64,000 nucleotides of DNA from contig CAVWSB010000011.1 in assembly GCA_963757565.1 (NCBI GenBank), forward strand, positions 1,426,001 through 1,490,000, read 5' to 3'. Below the pieces are notes generated by a model. The model was given only the letters and a program-made list of their open reading frames with translations. It did not search any database and was not told where the DNA came from. Positions 20,005 through 28,288 of the stretch are shown piece after piece; the stretch's first letter is position 1, and each line of letters opens with the position of its first letter. This DNA comes from PALSA-894 sp963757565. GTDB lineage: Bacteria; Pseudomonadota; Alphaproteobacteria; Rhizobiales; Xanthobacteraceae. The position numbers were made by a program, and so were the translations under genes.

Positions 20005-20442
20005 ATGCGCACCGGCGTTTCCATCACCGACCGGATCGGCAACGGAATCGTTGCCGGCTTCATCGCAACGCTGGTGATGTCGGCGCTGCATGAGCCGGTG
20101 ACCCTGCTCACTGCGGCGGTCGGTGTGCGCGCTCCGGTGACCGGCCTGTTGTTTCATTTTTTCGTCGGCACGCTGCTGTGGGGCGGTGCCTTTGGCTTCG
20201 CACATGATTGGCTGTTCGGCCCCTCGTGGTTGCGCGGCGTGACCTTCGCAGGCCTGGCGGCCCTCGTCGTGCTCTTTGCGATCGCCCCGCTGACCGGCTC
20301 CGGCGTCCTGTGCCTGAAGCTCGGCGCGTTCGCGCCGGTCGTGGTGGCGCTGTTTCACCTGTGTTACGGCGCAATTATCGGTGCGATCTACGGCAAGCTG
20401 ATCGACACCGACGAGGCGCGCGAGCATCTCGCGCACCACTAA
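20005..20442 (+). CDS. Small integral membrane protein of unknown function
   Basis: The 145-residue product starts MRTGVSITDRIGNGIVAGFIATLVMSAL and has four predicted membrane segments: about residues 12-35, 50-70, 80-100 and 110-135. The pattern, with a short Gly-rich first helix and a final YGAIIGAIYGKL, resembles DUF6789-type membrane proteins of rhizobia. The start lies two bases after the DUF2188 stop, so the two genes are cotranscribed. No transporter or enzyme motif is visible. Confidence 0.72.
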   Translation: MRTGVSITDRIGNGIVAGFIATLVMSALHEPVTLLTAAVGVRAPVTGLLFHFFVGTLLWGGAFGFAHDWLFGPSWLRGVTFAGLAALVVLFAIAPLTGSGVLCLKLGAFAPVVVALFHLCYGAIIGAIYGKLIDTDEAREHLAHH

Positions 20443-20489
20443 TCTTGTGACATTCGCCGGGACGGCCTATCTGCTTTTGCGGATAGATC

Positions 20490-21260
20490 ATGCGCGACAT
20501 TCTTGAAGAGCTATTCGTCAACCGGCCGCTCGATCCGATCGAGGCGGCGCGACGTAATATGCGTCCGAACCTGCGCAAGCGCTTCTACGAGCAAGCAGCA
20601 GCGGGGGAGGGCGCGCCGGTTCCGGTTCTGCTCGACGGTCGCGCGGTGAAAACGCCGGCCGGCGGCACGCTCGCTGCACCGGTCGGGCCACTGACCGACG
20701 CGATCGCGGCCGAATGGAATGCGCAAGGCGAGCGTATCGACCCCGCCGCCATGCCGCTGACCCGGCTCGCCAATACGATCATCGACGGCGTTGCGCCCAA
20801 CCCGCAGCCGATCGCGGATGAGATCGCCAAATATCTTGGCTCCGATCTCGTTTGCTATCGCGCCGCGACGCCCGAAGGGCTGGTCGCCATGCAGGCGCAG
20901 CACTGGGATCCGGTATTGGCCTGGACGCGCGAGGCGCATGGCGCGCGCTTCGTGCTGAGCGAAGGCGTGACGTTCGTCGCTCAACCCGAGAGCGCGGTCG
21001 CCGTCGTGCGCAGTGCGATCCCGGCGGATCCATGGCGGCTCGCCGCGACACATGTCATCACCACGCTCACCGGCTCGGCGCTGATCGCGCTGGCTGTGGC
21101 GGCGGATCAGCTTTCGGTCGATGCGGCATGGACCGCCGCGCATGTTGATGAAGACTGGAATATGGATTTCTGGGGCCGCGACGAATTGGCGATGCGGCGC
21201 CGCGACGCGCGCTTCGCCGACATGCGTGCTGCCGCAACGGTCCTCGCCCTAACGGGGTAG
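20490..21260 (+). CDS. ATP12 family chaperone (F1-ATPase assembly protein)
   Basis: The product has 256 residues with PNLRKRFYEQAAAGE, LLDGRAVKTPAGGTLAAP, AAEWNAQGERIDPAAMPLTRLANTIIDG and DLVCYRAATPEGLVAMQAQHWDPVL, all hallmark segments of the ATP12 family. In mitochondria ATP12 binds the F1 alpha subunit during assembly. Alphaproteobacterial homologues are assumed to do the same in the cytoplasm. The frame is intact. In relatives the gene follows the HAD phosphatase gene. Confidence 0.92.
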   Translation: MRDILEELFVNRPLDPIEAARRNMRPNLRKRFYEQAAAGEGAPVPVLLDGRAVKTPAGGTLAAPVGPLTDAIAAEWNAQGERIDPAAMPLTRLANTIIDGVAPNPQPIADEIAKYLGSDLVCYRAATPEGLVAMQAQHWDPVLAWTREAHGARFVLSEGVTFVAQPESAVAVVRSAIPADPWRLAATHVITTLTGSALIALAVAADQLSVDAAWTAAHVDEDWNMDFWGRDELAMRRRDARFADMRAAATVLALTG

Positions 21261-21336
21261 TTTGCGAAGCATTAACCAAGGCTTCACCCGCCAAGCCTAT
21301 ACCTGACGTTCAGTCAACGGACGCCAGGAAGGCCAC

Positions 21337-22842
21337 GTGGACGCAATACATCTGCCGAACGGCATCACCTTACCGACGACATTCGGAGCGCCGGGCACGC
21401 CGTTGCAGGCGGGGCAGCTCCTTCAGGCACTCGTCCTCGAACTGATCGAGAGCGACGTCTTCCGCCTGCAGCTTCCGCAGGCGACCCTCGACGTTCGCTC
21501 CGATGTGGCGCTTGCGCTGGGCAGCACCATCACGCTCGCGGTCAAAGGCGGCGGACAGGGCATTCGACTCGTCATCTATTCCGACGCCGCACCAAGCGGG
21601 CAGGGCAGCACCGCAGGCAATCTCGCCGGGCGAGAGCCGATCGGCGAAGCCGTCGTGATCGCGCGCCCCGCTCCGGTCAGGGACGCCGCGCCGCTCAGCC
21701 TCCTCGATGCCGCGCGCGGGCCTACGCCGGAGCAAGCACTCGGCGAGGCTGTGCGCTCTGCCGCGCCGCGTCAGGCCGGCCTTGCACCATTGTTCGCCGA
21801 TGTCGAACAGGCGCTGCAACGGTCAGTCCCGTTGCAGGTTCGCGCGGCTGCAGCCGACGTTCTCGCGCTGCGCGTTCCCCTCGATGAGCAGCTCACCGCA
21901 TCGGATCTCAAGCAGGCGCTGTTGCGCTCCGGTGTGCTGCTGGAGCCGCGCCTCGCGGCTGGAACACCGCCCGAAGCGGCCAATGATCTCAAGGCGGCGC
22001 TGCTGGTCCTGCGCCAGGTTCTCAAGCTCTGGTCCGCGAACGAGCCGGCAGCTGTGCGGTCCTCGAACCTGCCGCTCAGCGCCAGCACGGCGGATCTTGT
22101 TCGCATCACCCAGCCCGGCAACAGTGCGGCGCTGACCCTGCAACTGACCGACGCGCTCGCCGTCATGCCGGATGGGCCACCGCTGTCGCCGGAGCAGGCG
22201 ACAAGCCTAGCAAAAACATTGGCCGGGGCGCTCGCGTGGCGCGATCCACCGTCCGCTCAAACGGGCGCCGGTCCCACGACCATTCCGCCGCCTTTTCGCG
22301 GCGCGGCGCTTTCCGCTCAGCCGCCAGCGGAATCATCGCTCGCGCTCGACGCCACTCCGCGCGATGCGGCCGAGCACCTTCTCGCCGCGACAGACGGTGC
22401 ACTCGCCCGTACAACTCTGCTGCAGGTCGCATCGCTCCCCGATCAGCCCGACCTGCCGCGCGCGGATGCCGCGCAGCGCTGGAGCTTCGAAGTGCCGTTC
22501 GCGACCGCGCAAGGCACCGCGATGGCGCAGTTCGAGGTGAGCCGGGACGGCCGATCTGCGAATCCCGATCTGCCGGCGCGGGTCTGGCGCGCGCGCTTCT
22601 CGCTCGATGTCGAACCGATGGGTCCGGTGCACGCGATGATCGCGCTCACCGGCGCGCGGGCGAGCGTCACGCTGTGGGCGGAGCGCGTGACGACTGCGAC
22701 CCAACTGAACGAGAGTGCGCCGCTGCTGCGCGACGCGTTGCGCGCGGCCGAGCTCGAGCCGGCGGACTTCCAGGCGCGGGTGGGTGCGCCACCCGCCGCA
22801 AAGCCGGCCGCGCCCGGCCGGTTCATGGATCGCGCGTCATGA
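21337..22842 (+). CDS. FliK-like protein with flagellar hook-length control domain
   Basis: The 501-residue product has a low-complexity Ala/Leu/Pro-rich N-terminal two thirds. The C-terminal about 120 residues (WSFEVPFATAQGTAMAQFEVSRDG, FSLDVEPMGPVHAMIALTG, VTLWAERVTTATQL) match the FliK/Flg_hook domain that signals to FlhB when the hook reaches length. The start was taken as GTG or ATG at 21337 following a Gly-rich ribosome site. The stop overlaps the FhlB-like gene (ATGA). No other flagellar gene lies in the window, so it may serve a distant flagellar cluster or have another job. Confidence 0.75.
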   Translation: MDAIHLPNGITLPTTFGAPGTPLQAGQLLQALVLELIESDVFRLQLPQATLDVRSDVALALGSTITLAVKGGGQGIRLVIYSDAAPSGQGSTAGNLAGREPIGEAVVIARPAPVRDAAPLSLLDAARGPTPEQALGEAVRSAAPRQAGLAPLFADVEQALQRSVPLQVRAAAADVLALRVPLDEQLTASDLKQALLRSGVLLEPRLAAGTPPEAANDLKAALLVLRQVLKLWSANEPAAVRSSNLPLSASTADLVRITQPGNSAALTLQLTDALAVMPDGPPLSPEQATSLAKTLAGALAWRDPPSAQTGAGPTTIPPPFRGAALSAQPPAESSLALDATPRDAAEHLLAATDGALARTTLLQVASLPDQPDLPRADAAQRWSFEVPFATAQGTAMAQFEVSRDGRSANPDLPARVWRARFSLDVEPMGPVHAMIALTGARASVTLWAERVTTATQLNESAPLLRDALRAAELEPADFQARVGAPPAAKPAAPGRFMDRAS

Positions 22843-23102
22843 ACAAGCCACCCCTCGCGGTCGCGTTGCAATACGACAAGTCCGCGGTCCCTGTGCCGCG
22901 CGTCGTCGCGAAGGGGCGCGGCGACACCGGCGAAGCGATCCTGCGGCTGGCGCGCGAGCATGGCGTGCCGGTCGAGGAAAATGCCCCCTTGGCCGAGGCT
23001 CTGTCGCAGGTCGAGTTGGGCGAGGATATTCCCGAGGCGCTCTATCGCGCGGTCGCCGAGGTGCTGATCTTCATCCTGCGGGCGTCGGGCAAGATCCGCT
23101 AG
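22839..23102 (+). CDS. FhlB-like protein (cytoplasmic domain of the FlhB export switch family)
   Basis: The 87-residue product reads PPLAVALQYDKSAVPVPRVVAKGRG, EAILRLAREHGVPVEENAPLAEAL, VELGEDIPEALYRAVAEVLIFIL. This is the part of FlhB/YscU that follows the autocleavage site NPTH. Here the protein starts just before that point, and the NPTH sequence and the four membrane helices are absent. Such stand-alone FhlB/YlqG proteins can replace the FlhB C-terminal piece in some bacteria. Translationally coupled to the FliK-like gene. Confidence 0.85.
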   Translation: MNKPPLAVALQYDKSAVPVPRVVAKGRGDTGEAILRLAREHGVPVEENAPLAEALSQVELGEDIPEALYRAVAEVLIFILRASGKIR

Positions 23103-23503
23103 GATTCCGCGAGCGCGCCGCCGATCCGGCCAAGATGCGTGAAGGCGAAGCCCGCGCCGTACTTCAGGCCGAGCCCGAGCGCGCGGTCGGCGCCGATATG
23201 TGTCGCCCAGATCAGCCCGATTGAAATCAGGTCGAACGACGGCAACAGGAAGCCCAGCGCTCCGCAAATCAGCGGCCCGATCGTAACGTGCATCGTGTTG
23301 TAGGCGATCGCCCCGGCACGCGTCCCCGCGAGGTAGCCCGCGATACTCAAGTCCGGCGCCAGGATCAGGATCGCGAACAGCCACCAACTGCCGCCGACGC
23401 GATAAAACGAATAGACGGCAGCAAGCGCGAGCGCGGCGCCTTCGAGCCGCAACAGAAGCCGCGGCATGCCTTCCACGGCGCCGGCAAGTCGGATCACGGC
23501 CAC
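23099..23503 (-). CDS. DUF4260 family membrane protein
   Basis: The 134-residue product with LLRLEGAALALAAVYSFYRVGGSWWLFAILILAPDLSIAGYLAG, YNTMHVTIGPL and LIWATHIGADRALGLGLKYG carries the conserved features of DUF4260, a small four-helix membrane family with a His in the last segment. It converges with the FhlB-like gene, overlapping it by four bases, and points away from pccB. Function unknown. Confidence 0.85.
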   Translation of the reverse strand: MAVIRLAGAVEGMPRLLLRLEGAALALAAVYSFYRVGGSWWLFAILILAPDLSIAGYLAGTRAGAIAYNTMHVTIGPLICGALGFLLPSFDLISIGLIWATHIGADRALGLGLKYGAGFAFTHLGRIGGALAES

Positions 23504-23603
23504 GCTGCCCTCCTGGGTTCTTCACTCGCGCGCCAGTGTTGGCATTGCCCCACTCACCTGCCAATGACAATGTTGTCAGGCCGGTCGCATTGGACACGAG
23601 ACC

Positions 23604-25139
23604 ATGAAAGACATTCTGGAGAAGCTGGAAACCCGGCGCGGCAATGCGCGGCTCGGTGGCGGGCAGAACCGCATCAACGCGCAGCACGGGCGCGGCAAGC
23701 TGACCGCGCGCGAGCGCGTCGAATTGCTCATGGACAAGGACTCCTTCGAGGAGTTCGACATGTTCGTCGAACACCGCGCGACCGACTTCGGCATGGACAA
23801 GGGGCCGAAAACGCCGGGCGACGGCGTGGTGACCGGCTGGGGCACGGTGAATGGGCGCACGGTGTTCGTGTTCGCGAAGGACTTCACGGTGTTCGGCGGC
23901 TCGCTCTCCGAAACGCACGCGCAGAAGATCGTGAAGATCCAGGACATGGCGATGAAGGCGCGCGCGCCGATCGTCGGCCTGTTCGATGCGGGTGGCGCAC
24001 GCATTCAGGAGGGCGTCGCCTCGCTCGGCGGCTACGGCGAGGTGTTCAAGCGCAACGTGATCGCCTCAGGGGTGATCCCACAGATCTCCGTCATCATGGG
24101 CCCGTGCGCGGGGGGCGACGTCTATTCGCCCGCCATGACCGACTTCATCTTCATGGTGCGCGACACGAGCTACATGTTCGTGACCGGGCCGGAAGTCGTG
24201 AAGACCGTCACCAACGAGGTGGTCACGGCGGAGGAACTCGGCGGCGCTTCTGTGCACACAACGAAGTCGTCGATCTCGGATGGTGCGTTCGAGAACGACG
24301 TCGAATGCCTGCTGCAAATTCGCCGGCTGCTCGATTTCCTTCCCGCCAACTGGGCGGCGGGCGTCCCCGAATGGCCGAGCTTCGACGATATTGAGCGTGC
24401 GGACAAATCGCTCGACACACTGATTCCCGACAATCCGAACAAGCCCTACGACATCAAGGAGCTGATCCTGAAGGTCGCCGACGAGGGCGACTTCTTCGAA
24501 CTGTCGCCAGCGTATGCCAAGAACATCGTGACCGGCCTTGGCCGCATTGCCGGGCGAACGATCGGGTTTGTGGCGAACCAGCCGATGGTGCTGGCGGGCG
24601 TGCTCGATAGCGATGCGAGCCGCAAAGCGGCGCGCTTCGTGCGCTTCTGTGACGCCTTCGGCATTCCGATCGTCACCTTCGTGGACGTTCCGGGCTTCCT
24701 GCCGGGCACCGCGCAGGAATACGGCGGCCTGATCAAGCACGGCGCGAAGTTGCTGTTCGCCTATTCGCAGGCGACCGTGCCGTTGGTCACCGTCATCACC
24801 CGCAAAGCCTTCGGCGGGGCTTATGACGTCATGGCCTCAAAGCACATCGGCGGCGACGTGAACTACGCCTGGCCAACCGCGCAAATCGCCGTCATGGGCG
24901 CGAAGGGGGCGGTCGAGATCATCTTCCGCTCTGACATTGGCGATCCGGACAAGATCGCGGCGCGCACCAAGGAATATGAGGACCGCTTCCTGTCACCGTT
25001 CGTCGCCGCCGAGCGCGGCTATATCGACGAGGTGATCATGCCGAGCGCCACGCGTCGCCGCGTTGCGCGCGCGCTCGCGATGCTGCGTCACAAACAGGTC
25101 GAGGTGCCGGCGCGCAAGCACGACAATTTGCCGCTTTAA
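23604..25139 (+). CDS. pccB: Acyl-CoA (propionyl-CoA) carboxylase beta chain
   Basis: The 511-residue product starts MKDILEKLETRRGNARLGGGQNRINAQH and carries the carboxyltransferase signatures FDAGGARIQEGVASLGGYGEVF, MGPCAGGDVYSPAMTDF (acyl-CoA oxyanion hole), VDVPGFLPGTAQEYGGLIKHGAKLLFAYSQATVP and RKAFGGAYDVMASKHIGGD. Length and motifs match PccB, which transfers a carboxyl group from biotin to propionyl-CoA. The alpha (biotin carboxylase/carrier) chain is not in the window. A related acyl-CoA substrate cannot be excluded. The frame is intact. Confidence 0.92.
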   Translation: MKDILEKLETRRGNARLGGGQNRINAQHGRGKLTARERVELLMDKDSFEEFDMFVEHRATDFGMDKGPKTPGDGVVTGWGTVNGRTVFVFAKDFTVFGGSLSETHAQKIVKIQDMAMKARAPIVGLFDAGGARIQEGVASLGGYGEVFKRNVIASGVIPQISVIMGPCAGGDVYSPAMTDFIFMVRDTSYMFVTGPEVVKTVTNEVVTAEELGGASVHTTKSSISDGAFENDVECLLQIRRLLDFLPANWAAGVPEWPSFDDIERADKSLDTLIPDNPNKPYDIKELILKVADEGDFFELSPAYAKNIVTGLGRIAGRTIGFVANQPMVLAGVLDSDASRKAARFVRFCDAFGIPIVTFVDVPGFLPGTAQEYGGLIKHGAKLLFAYSQATVPLVTVITRKAFGGAYDVMASKHIGGDVNYAWPTAQIAVMGAKGAVEIIFRSDIGDPDKIAARTKEYEDRFLSPFVAAERGYIDEVIMPSATRRRVARALAMLRHKQVEVPARKHDNLPL

Positions 25140-25168
25140 TTGTTCGACCTCAGGACAAGGATGTCGCG

Positions 25169-25558
25169 ATGACCCACTACACCGCGCTCGTCAGCCTGCT
25201 TGCCGTCCTGTTCTACGTTTATCTCGGCACGCGCGTCGCGAAAGCGCGGCGAACGTTCAATGTGCCGCTGCCCGCCACGACGGGGCACCCGGAATTCGAG
25301 CGGATCAATCGAGCGCATCTGAATACCCTCGAATGGATGCCGATGTTCCTCGTGCCGCTGTGGCTCTGCGCATTTTATCTGAGTGACGTCGCCGCGGCCG
25401 TGCTCGGGATCGTGTGGATCGTGGGCCGCTTCGTGTATTTCACCGGTTATCGCGAGGCTCCGAACAAGCGATACCTGGGGTTTCTCATACAGGGGATCGC
25501 GTGCATTCTGCTGCTCGTGGGTGCACTCGTCGGTATCGTGATGAGCTGGGTGCACTGA
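25169..25558 (+). CDS. MAPEG family membrane protein
   Basis: The 129-residue product with four membrane helices shows the MAPEG pattern: a first helix, then RVAKARRTFNVPLPATTGHPEFERINRAHLNTLEWMPMFL (the ERxxRAHxNxxE motif) and later GRFVYFTGYREAPNKRYLGFLIQ. MAPEG enzymes conjugate glutathione or reduce peroxides at the membrane. The bacterial substrate is not known. It follows pccB by 29 bases but has its own AGGA-like ribosome site. Confidence 0.9.
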   Translation: MTHYTALVSLLAVLFYVYLGTRVAKARRTFNVPLPATTGHPEFERINRAHLNTLEWMPMFLVPLWLCAFYLSDVAAAVLGIVWIVGRFVYFTGYREAPNKRYLGFLIQGIACILLLVGALVGIVMSWVH

Positions 25559-25608
25559 CAGTCGCCCGCGCCGGCTACCGTTCGTTCGAATAATCGGGGG
25601 AGGGATCG

Positions 25609-26016
25609 ATGAAGCGCATTCTGCTGTGTGTTGCGGTGTTGCTGAGCTTTGCTGTGCCTGCCGCGGCGCAGCCGATGCCGTCTCCGGTGCAGCCCGCGCC
25701 GGTGAAGCGCACCGTCCTGGGCAAGGTGGAAATACCCGGCGCGAATTACGATGTCGTCACCGCGATGGTGGAGATTGCGCCGGGCTTCAAGGCCGGCCTG
25801 CACAATCATCCGGGCACCGTGCAGTTCCAGATGATCGATGGCGAGTTCTGGCTTGCAGTCGACGGCCAACCGGAAAAAACCTTCAAGGCCGGTGAGTTTG
25901 GCGAAATCCGCGACGCCGCAATCCACAACGAGGGGTCGGTCGGCTCGGTCCCCGCGAAGTTGCTCGTGGTCTACGTGGTCGAGCGCGGCAAGCCGCTGGT
26001 GAATCCCATCAAGTAG
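25609..26016 (+). CDS. Secreted cupin-domain protein
   Basis: The 135-residue product has a signal peptide (about residues 1-21, ending AAAQ) and one cupin barrel. The first motif reads KAGLHNHPGTVQFQMIDGE with two His and a Glu-like ligand. The second motif, around GEFGEIRDAAIHN, keeps a His. It is probably a metal-binding periplasmic protein of unknown substrate. The ATG at 25609 is preceded by GGGGGAGGG. Independent of neighbours as far as can be seen. Confidence 0.83.
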   Translation: MKRILLCVAVLLSFAVPAAAQPMPSPVQPAPVKRTVLGKVEIPGANYDVVTAMVEIAPGFKAGLHNHPGTVQFQMIDGEFWLAVDGQPEKTFKAGEFGEIRDAAIHNEGSVGSVPAKLLVVYVVERGKPLVNPIK

Positions 26017-26042
26017 GACGCCCTTTTACCGGGAGCCCACCG

Positions 26043-26360
26043 ATGCAAAATTGCTACTTCATCGTTCGCGCCATCGTGACCGATCCCGCCAGGCGCGCCG
26101 CGTTCGACGCGTGGTACGCGAATGGACATCTTCCGGACGCCCTGAAGAGCTTCGGCGCGAAAAAGGCGTGGCGGTTCTGGAGCGAGACCGACCCGGCGGT
26201 CCACATCGCGCAATACCAGTTCTCCGACCGCGCAGCGCTCGATCACGGCACGCGGCCGGAGATCATGAAGCGGCTCGTCGCGGACTTCGATCGTGACTGG
26301 GCGGGCATCGCACGCCCGCGCGAAATTCTCACGCTCGCCGAGGAGCGTAGCGCGCCATAG
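26043..26360 (+). CDS. Small ferredoxin-like (dimeric alpha/beta barrel) fold protein, unknown function
   Basis: The 105-residue product starts MQNCYFIVRAIVTDPARRAAFDAWYANGHLPDALKSFGAKKAWRFW. The pattern, an opening beta strand, W/Y-x-x-x-HLPD-A helix, then a second strand-helix repeat, is that of EthD/ABM-like dimeric alpha/beta barrel proteins. No catalytic residues can be assigned. It lies 26 bases after the cupin gene and may be cotranscribed with it. Confidence 0.7.
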   Translation: MQNCYFIVRAIVTDPARRAAFDAWYANGHLPDALKSFGAKKAWRFWSETDPAVHIAQYQFSDRAALDHGTRPEIMKRLVADFDRDWAGIARPREILTLAEERSAP

Positions 26361-26372
26361 CGGCTCGGCCGA

Positions 26373-26678
26373 TCAGCCGCCGGATTTCGGAGCCGGCGCG
26401 GGCGGTGCGTCAGCGGTCGTACGCCCGCCTGGCGCGTTCGGCTGAGTGGCGGCGGGGACCGGAGTTTGCTGCTCGGTTGCCTGCCGCGCCTCGTCTTTCA
26501 CCTCCGCGCGATGCGTGGTCACGCCATACATGACGGCGAGCAATACCGCGATAATCACGCCGGTGACCGCCCAGGTGCGGGCGCTGCCGGCGCGTCCCTC
26601 GTTCAGCATTGGATCGGGTTGTGGCCCGGGTTCCGGGCGGGGAGTGGTCGAAGAGAAATCGCGATCGTGTTCCGGCAT
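26373..26678 (-). CDS. Single-pass membrane protein of unknown function
   Basis: The start was chosen at 26678 (MPEHDRDFSS) because AGGAG lies seven bases upstream. The product has 101 residues: a Pro-rich cytoplasmic lead, one membrane helix (WAVTGVIIAVLLAVMYGVT, about residues 35-53), and a Pro/Ala/Gln-rich tail ending PAPKSGG. No family recognised. It converges with the preceding gene. Confidence 0.7.
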   Translation of the reverse strand: MPEHDRDFSSTTPRPEPGPQPDPMLNEGRAGSARTWAVTGVIIAVLLAVMYGVTTHRAEVKDEARQATEQQTPVPAATQPNAPGGRTTADAPPAPAPKSGG

Positions 26679-26799
26679 TGCACATCTCCTGTTTCCCAAT
26701 TCATCGGGCGCAGGGACGTTCCCAAGAGACGTTTCGCATTGGATGCCTGATGCGACCTGTCCGTGTTCCGCGGCCCGGGTTACGGCCGCCGCTTCTCAT

Positions 26800-27726
26800 T
26801 CAGGGCAACAACGCGAAGGCGACGGGCATCGTGACTGCCGCGAGGATCGTCTGGACGGAGATGATTTGCGCCATCAACGGCGCATCGCCGCCGAGCTGGC
26901 GCGCCAGGATGTAGGAGTTCGACGCGGCCGGCACGGCCGTGCAGCATACGATGATCCGCAGCGCATCGCCCGACAGGCCGCACAGCATCGCGATCGACAC
27001 CGCAGCCACAGGCATCACGAACAGTTTCAACAGAGTGCTCGGCAGCGTGAGCGGCTTGAACCGGGTCAGTTCCTCGATACGCAGACCCGCGCCGACGATC
27101 AGCAGCCCCAGTGCGAGGGACGATCGGCCGAGCGCGTCGATGACGGTATCGACGGGCTGCGGGATCGCGGCGTGCACTGGATTCAGCGCCGCGCCGATCG
27201 CGCAGGCCCAGATCAGCGGATTGCGAATGATGGCAGCCAGCACCGTGCGCCAGTCCGCCTTGCCGGGCGAGGCGTAGCGCACCAGCACCGAGACGCAGAT
27301 AACATTCAGGATCGGCGTCATCGCGACGATTGCCACCGACGCGAGCGCGAGCCCGCGTTCGCCATAGAGGTTCCCCGCAACCGGCAACGCGACGAATGTC
27401 TGCCAGCGCGTCGCGCCCTGAAACAACGACGTGAACGCCGGTCCGTCGGATCGCAGCCAGCGCTCGAATGCGGGCTTGAGCGCAAAGCAGAGCGCGGACA
27501 TCAGAAGCACGGACGCCAGCATGGTGCCGCCGATCGCGGCGATTGGCACGTTGCTGAGATCGGCGCGCGCCATGGTGCCGATCAGCAGGCAGGGAAACAT
27601 CACGTAATAGAGCAGGCGTTCGAGACCGACCCAGTGCGCATCCTCGGCGATCAGCCAGCGGCGCAGCAGGAATCCCATCACGATCAGGATGAAGATCGGC
27701 AGCAATGCGGCAAAAATGGCCTGCAT
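26800..27726 (-). CDS. AEC (auxin efflux carrier) family transporter
   Basis: The 308-residue product starts MQAIFAALLPIFILIVMGFLLRRWLI at 27726 and has about ten membrane helices in two halves, each with a conserved Asn/Pro segment (RNPLIWACAIGAALN and AVPAASNSYILARQLGGDA near the end). This is the AEC family, which exports or imports organic anions such as malonate. The start lies one base after the ruvX stop, so it is probably cotranscribed with ruvX. Substrate unknown. Confidence 0.9.
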   Translation of the reverse strand: MQAIFAALLPIFILIVMGFLLRRWLIAEDAHWVGLERLLYYVMFPCLLIGTMARADLSNVPIAAIGGTMLASVLLMSALCFALKPAFERWLRSDGPAFTSLFQGATRWQTFVALPVAGNLYGERGLALASVAIVAMTPILNVICVSVLVRYASPGKADWRTVLAAIIRNPLIWACAIGAALNPVHAAIPQPVDTVIDALGRSSLALGLLIVGAGLRIEELTRFKPLTLPSTLLKLFVMPVAAVSIAMLCGLSGDALRIIVCCTAVPAASNSYILARQLGGDAPLMAQIISVQTILAAVTMPVAFALLP

Positions 27727-27727
27727 G

Positions 27728-28204
27728 TCAGCTCTCGCGCGCGAGCCGCGCCAGTCGGTCGAGCGCACCCTGCAAAATGAAGGCTGCGGCATGCTGGTCG
27801 ATCACCTCGGCGCGGCGCGCGCGGCTCATGTCGGCCGCGATCAGGTCGCGCTCGACCGCCGCGGTGGAAAGCCGCTCGTCCCACAGCCCGATCGGCAGGT
27901 CGGTCAGTTTCGCGAAATTGCGCGCGAAGGCGCGGGTCGATTGCGCGCGTGGCCCCTCGGACCCATCCATATTGATCGGCAGACCGAGCACGAATCCGGC
28001 CGCGCGCCGTTCGTCGGCCAGCGCGAGCACGGCTTTTGCATCCGCGGTGAAGGCTTTGCGCAGAATTGTCGTGACACCCGCCGCAAGCCGGCGATCCGGG
28101 TCGCTCGCCGCAACGCCGATGGTTTTTGTCCCGAGGTCGAGCCCGATCAATCCGCCGCGCGCGGGCAGCATCGGCGCGATATCGACAAGTGGCAGGACCG
28201 GCAT
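27728..28204 (-). CDS. ruvX: Putative pre-16S rRNA nuclease / Holliday junction resolvase, YqgF family
   Basis: The 158-residue product shows GLIGLDLGTKTIGVAASD (first catalytic Asp of the RNase H fold), FVLGLPINMDGSEGP, LWDERLSTAAVER (Glu) and a final DQHAAAFILQGALDRL (Asp). All four YqgF acidic positions are present. In E. coli the enzyme matures the 5' end of 16S rRNA. It is divergently oriented to the metallohydrolase gene with an 84-base shared upstream region. Confidence 0.93.
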   Translation of the reverse strand: MPVLPLVDIAPMLPARGGLIGLDLGTKTIGVAASDPDRRLAAGVTTILRKAFTADAKAVLALADERRAAGFVLGLPINMDGSEGPRAQSTRAFARNFAKLTDLPIGLWDERLSTAAVERDLIAADMSRARRAEVIDQHAAAFILQGALDRLARLARES

Positions 28205-28288
28205 GGAACCGGCCTAGCACGCACGATTGATCCGGAGAATGCCCGCACTATGCTGCACCGTTCCCATTCTCCAGCAGGACAGCGATCA

